A stretch of 64,000 nucleotides of DNA from assembly GCA_963797835.1 (NCBI GenBank), contig CAWCRN010000030.1:186001-250000 (forward strand). The letters are read 5' to 3'. Below are positions 63,347 to 64,000 of the stretch, in pieces (position 1 is the stretch's first letter; the number at the start of each line of letters is the position of its first letter). This DNA comes from JBDTSW01 sp963797835 (lineage in GTDB: Bacteria > Actinomycetota > Thermoleophilia > Solirubrobacterales > 70-9). The notes below the pieces were generated by a model, which worked only from the letters and a program-made list of their open reading frames with translations, was not told where the DNA came from and did not search any database. A program made the position numbers and the translations under genes.

Positions 63347-63438
63347 GGAACACCCCGCGCGCGGCGAAGACCGCACCCAGCGAAAACCCGTCCGAACCGA
63401 CAGCGACCCTTCCCAGCTCAGAGCGTCTAGCCGCAGCC

Positions 63439-64000
63439 ATGCATCTCAGCTCGATCACCATCAAGGGCTTCAAGTCCTTCCCGGATCGCACCCGTCTGGT
63501 CTTCTCGCCGGGCGTCAGCGTCATCGTCGGCCCGAACGGGTGCGGCAAGTCGAACATCACCGACGCCGTGCTCTGGGCACTGGGGGAGCAGAGCCCGCTG
63601 GCGGTTCGAGGCCAGTCCATGCAGGACATGGTGTTCGCCGGAGGCGAGGGCCGGGGCCCGGGCCGCTACGCCGAGGTCGAGGTCGTGCTCGACACGGACG
63701 GCGCCGGCGACTTCTCCGAGATCGCCATCCGCCGCCGCCACGACCGCTCCGGCGAAGGCGGCTACTGGATGAACGGCGCACGTTGCCGCCTCACCGACAT
63801 CGCCGAGAACCTCTCCGACGCCAACCTCGGCCGCGAGATGCACTCGGTGATCAGCCAGGGCCGGGTGGAGGAGATCGTCCACTCCAAGCCTCGCGATCGC
63901 CGCCTGCTCGTCGAGGAGGCCGCGGGCCTCGGCAAGCACCGCAAGCGCCGCCGCCGCGCCCAGCTCAAGCTGGAGCGCACCCGCGACAACCTCGACCGGG
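63439..64000 (+). CDS. smc: chromosome segregation ATPase SMC (N-terminal part, cut by window end)
   Basis: 187 residues present. LSSITIKGFKSFPDRTRLVF, Walker A VGPNGCGKSNITDAVLWALG near residue 34, VRGQSMQDMVFAGGEGRGPG, and the Q-loop ISQGRVEEIVHSKPRDRRLL then EEAAGLGKHRKRRRRA leading into the coiled coil. Condensin core; its partners scpA and scpB lie at 27254-28543. The rnc-smc order is common in Gram-positive genomes. Confidence 0.96.
   Translation, partial: MHLSSITIKGFKSFPDRTRLVFSPGVSVIVGPNGCGKSNITDAVLWALGEQSPLAVRGQSMQDMVFAGGEGRGPGRYAEVEVVLDTDGAGDFSEIAIRRRHDRSGEGGYWMNGARCRLTDIAENLSDANLGREMHSVISQGRVEEIVHSKPRDRRLLVEEAAGLGKHRKRRRRAQLKLERTRDNLDR

Overview
The window is chromosomal core DNA from a very GC-rich bacterium. 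Gene order and protein style point to an actinobacterium, most likely a deep lineage such as Thermoleophilia/Solirubrobacterales (inference). Support: dense mur/fts cluster, GTG and TTG starts, ATGA/GTGA stop-start overlaps, two-subunit GcvPA/GcvPB, actinobacterial-type TrpS, a SepIVA-like protein beside coaD, Ku plus a LigD polymerase domain. The DNPR motif of MurE indicates meso-diaminopimelate peptidoglycan. No rRNA, tRNA, CRISPR, transposase or prophage was seen.

Layout. 1-12756: division and cell-wall cluster (PBP end, murE, murF, mraY, murD, ftsW, murG, murC, murB, ftsQ, ftsZ). 12767-17297: glycine cleavage system (gcvT, gcvH, gcvPA, gcvPB). 17294-24679: accessory stretch mostly on the minus strand: small secreted protein, GNAT-like remnant, MocR-type regulator, LigD-polymerase/Ku, and an ECF sigma factor with a membrane-anchored propeller protein on either side. 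24756-29276: FetAB-like transporter, trpS, scpA/scpB, rluB. 29269-36902: aromatic amino-acid genes (aroH, GNAT, hisC-type aminotransferase, leader peptide and aroF, tyrA, aroA) with cmk. 36899-43794: der, DUF3352 protein, metK, beta-helix protein, PH-domain membrane protein. 43864-55707: priA, def, fmt, rsmB, zinc-ribbon, rpe, ribD-ribE-ribBA-ribH, rpmB, DAK-type phosphatase/kinase. 55823-64000: recG, rsmD, coaD, sepIVA, methyltransferase, DUF177, rpmF, plsX, acpP, rnc, smc (cut by the window end).

Most notable signals: (1) a 30-codon leader peptide ending in Y-S-W-Y-W-R-F, just behind a good promoter and followed by a 10-bp stem, ahead of DAHP synthase; this looks like an aromatic-amino-acid attenuator. 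(2) A 37-nt palindromic element present twice in opposite orientation, once between mraY and murD and once in frame inside aroA, plus a second, different 35-nt palindrome in frame near the start of plsX. (3) An RNase III whose usual metal ligands are partly replaced. (4) An ECF sigma factor module with propeller proteins.

Caveat: at least 35 single-base frame disruptions interrupt otherwise normal single-copy essential genes. Most displace the frame by +1 (a gained G/C or two lost bases); restoring them gives normal family lengths. I read them as sequence or assembly errors, so gene spans below run across them and the shift position is given in each entry.
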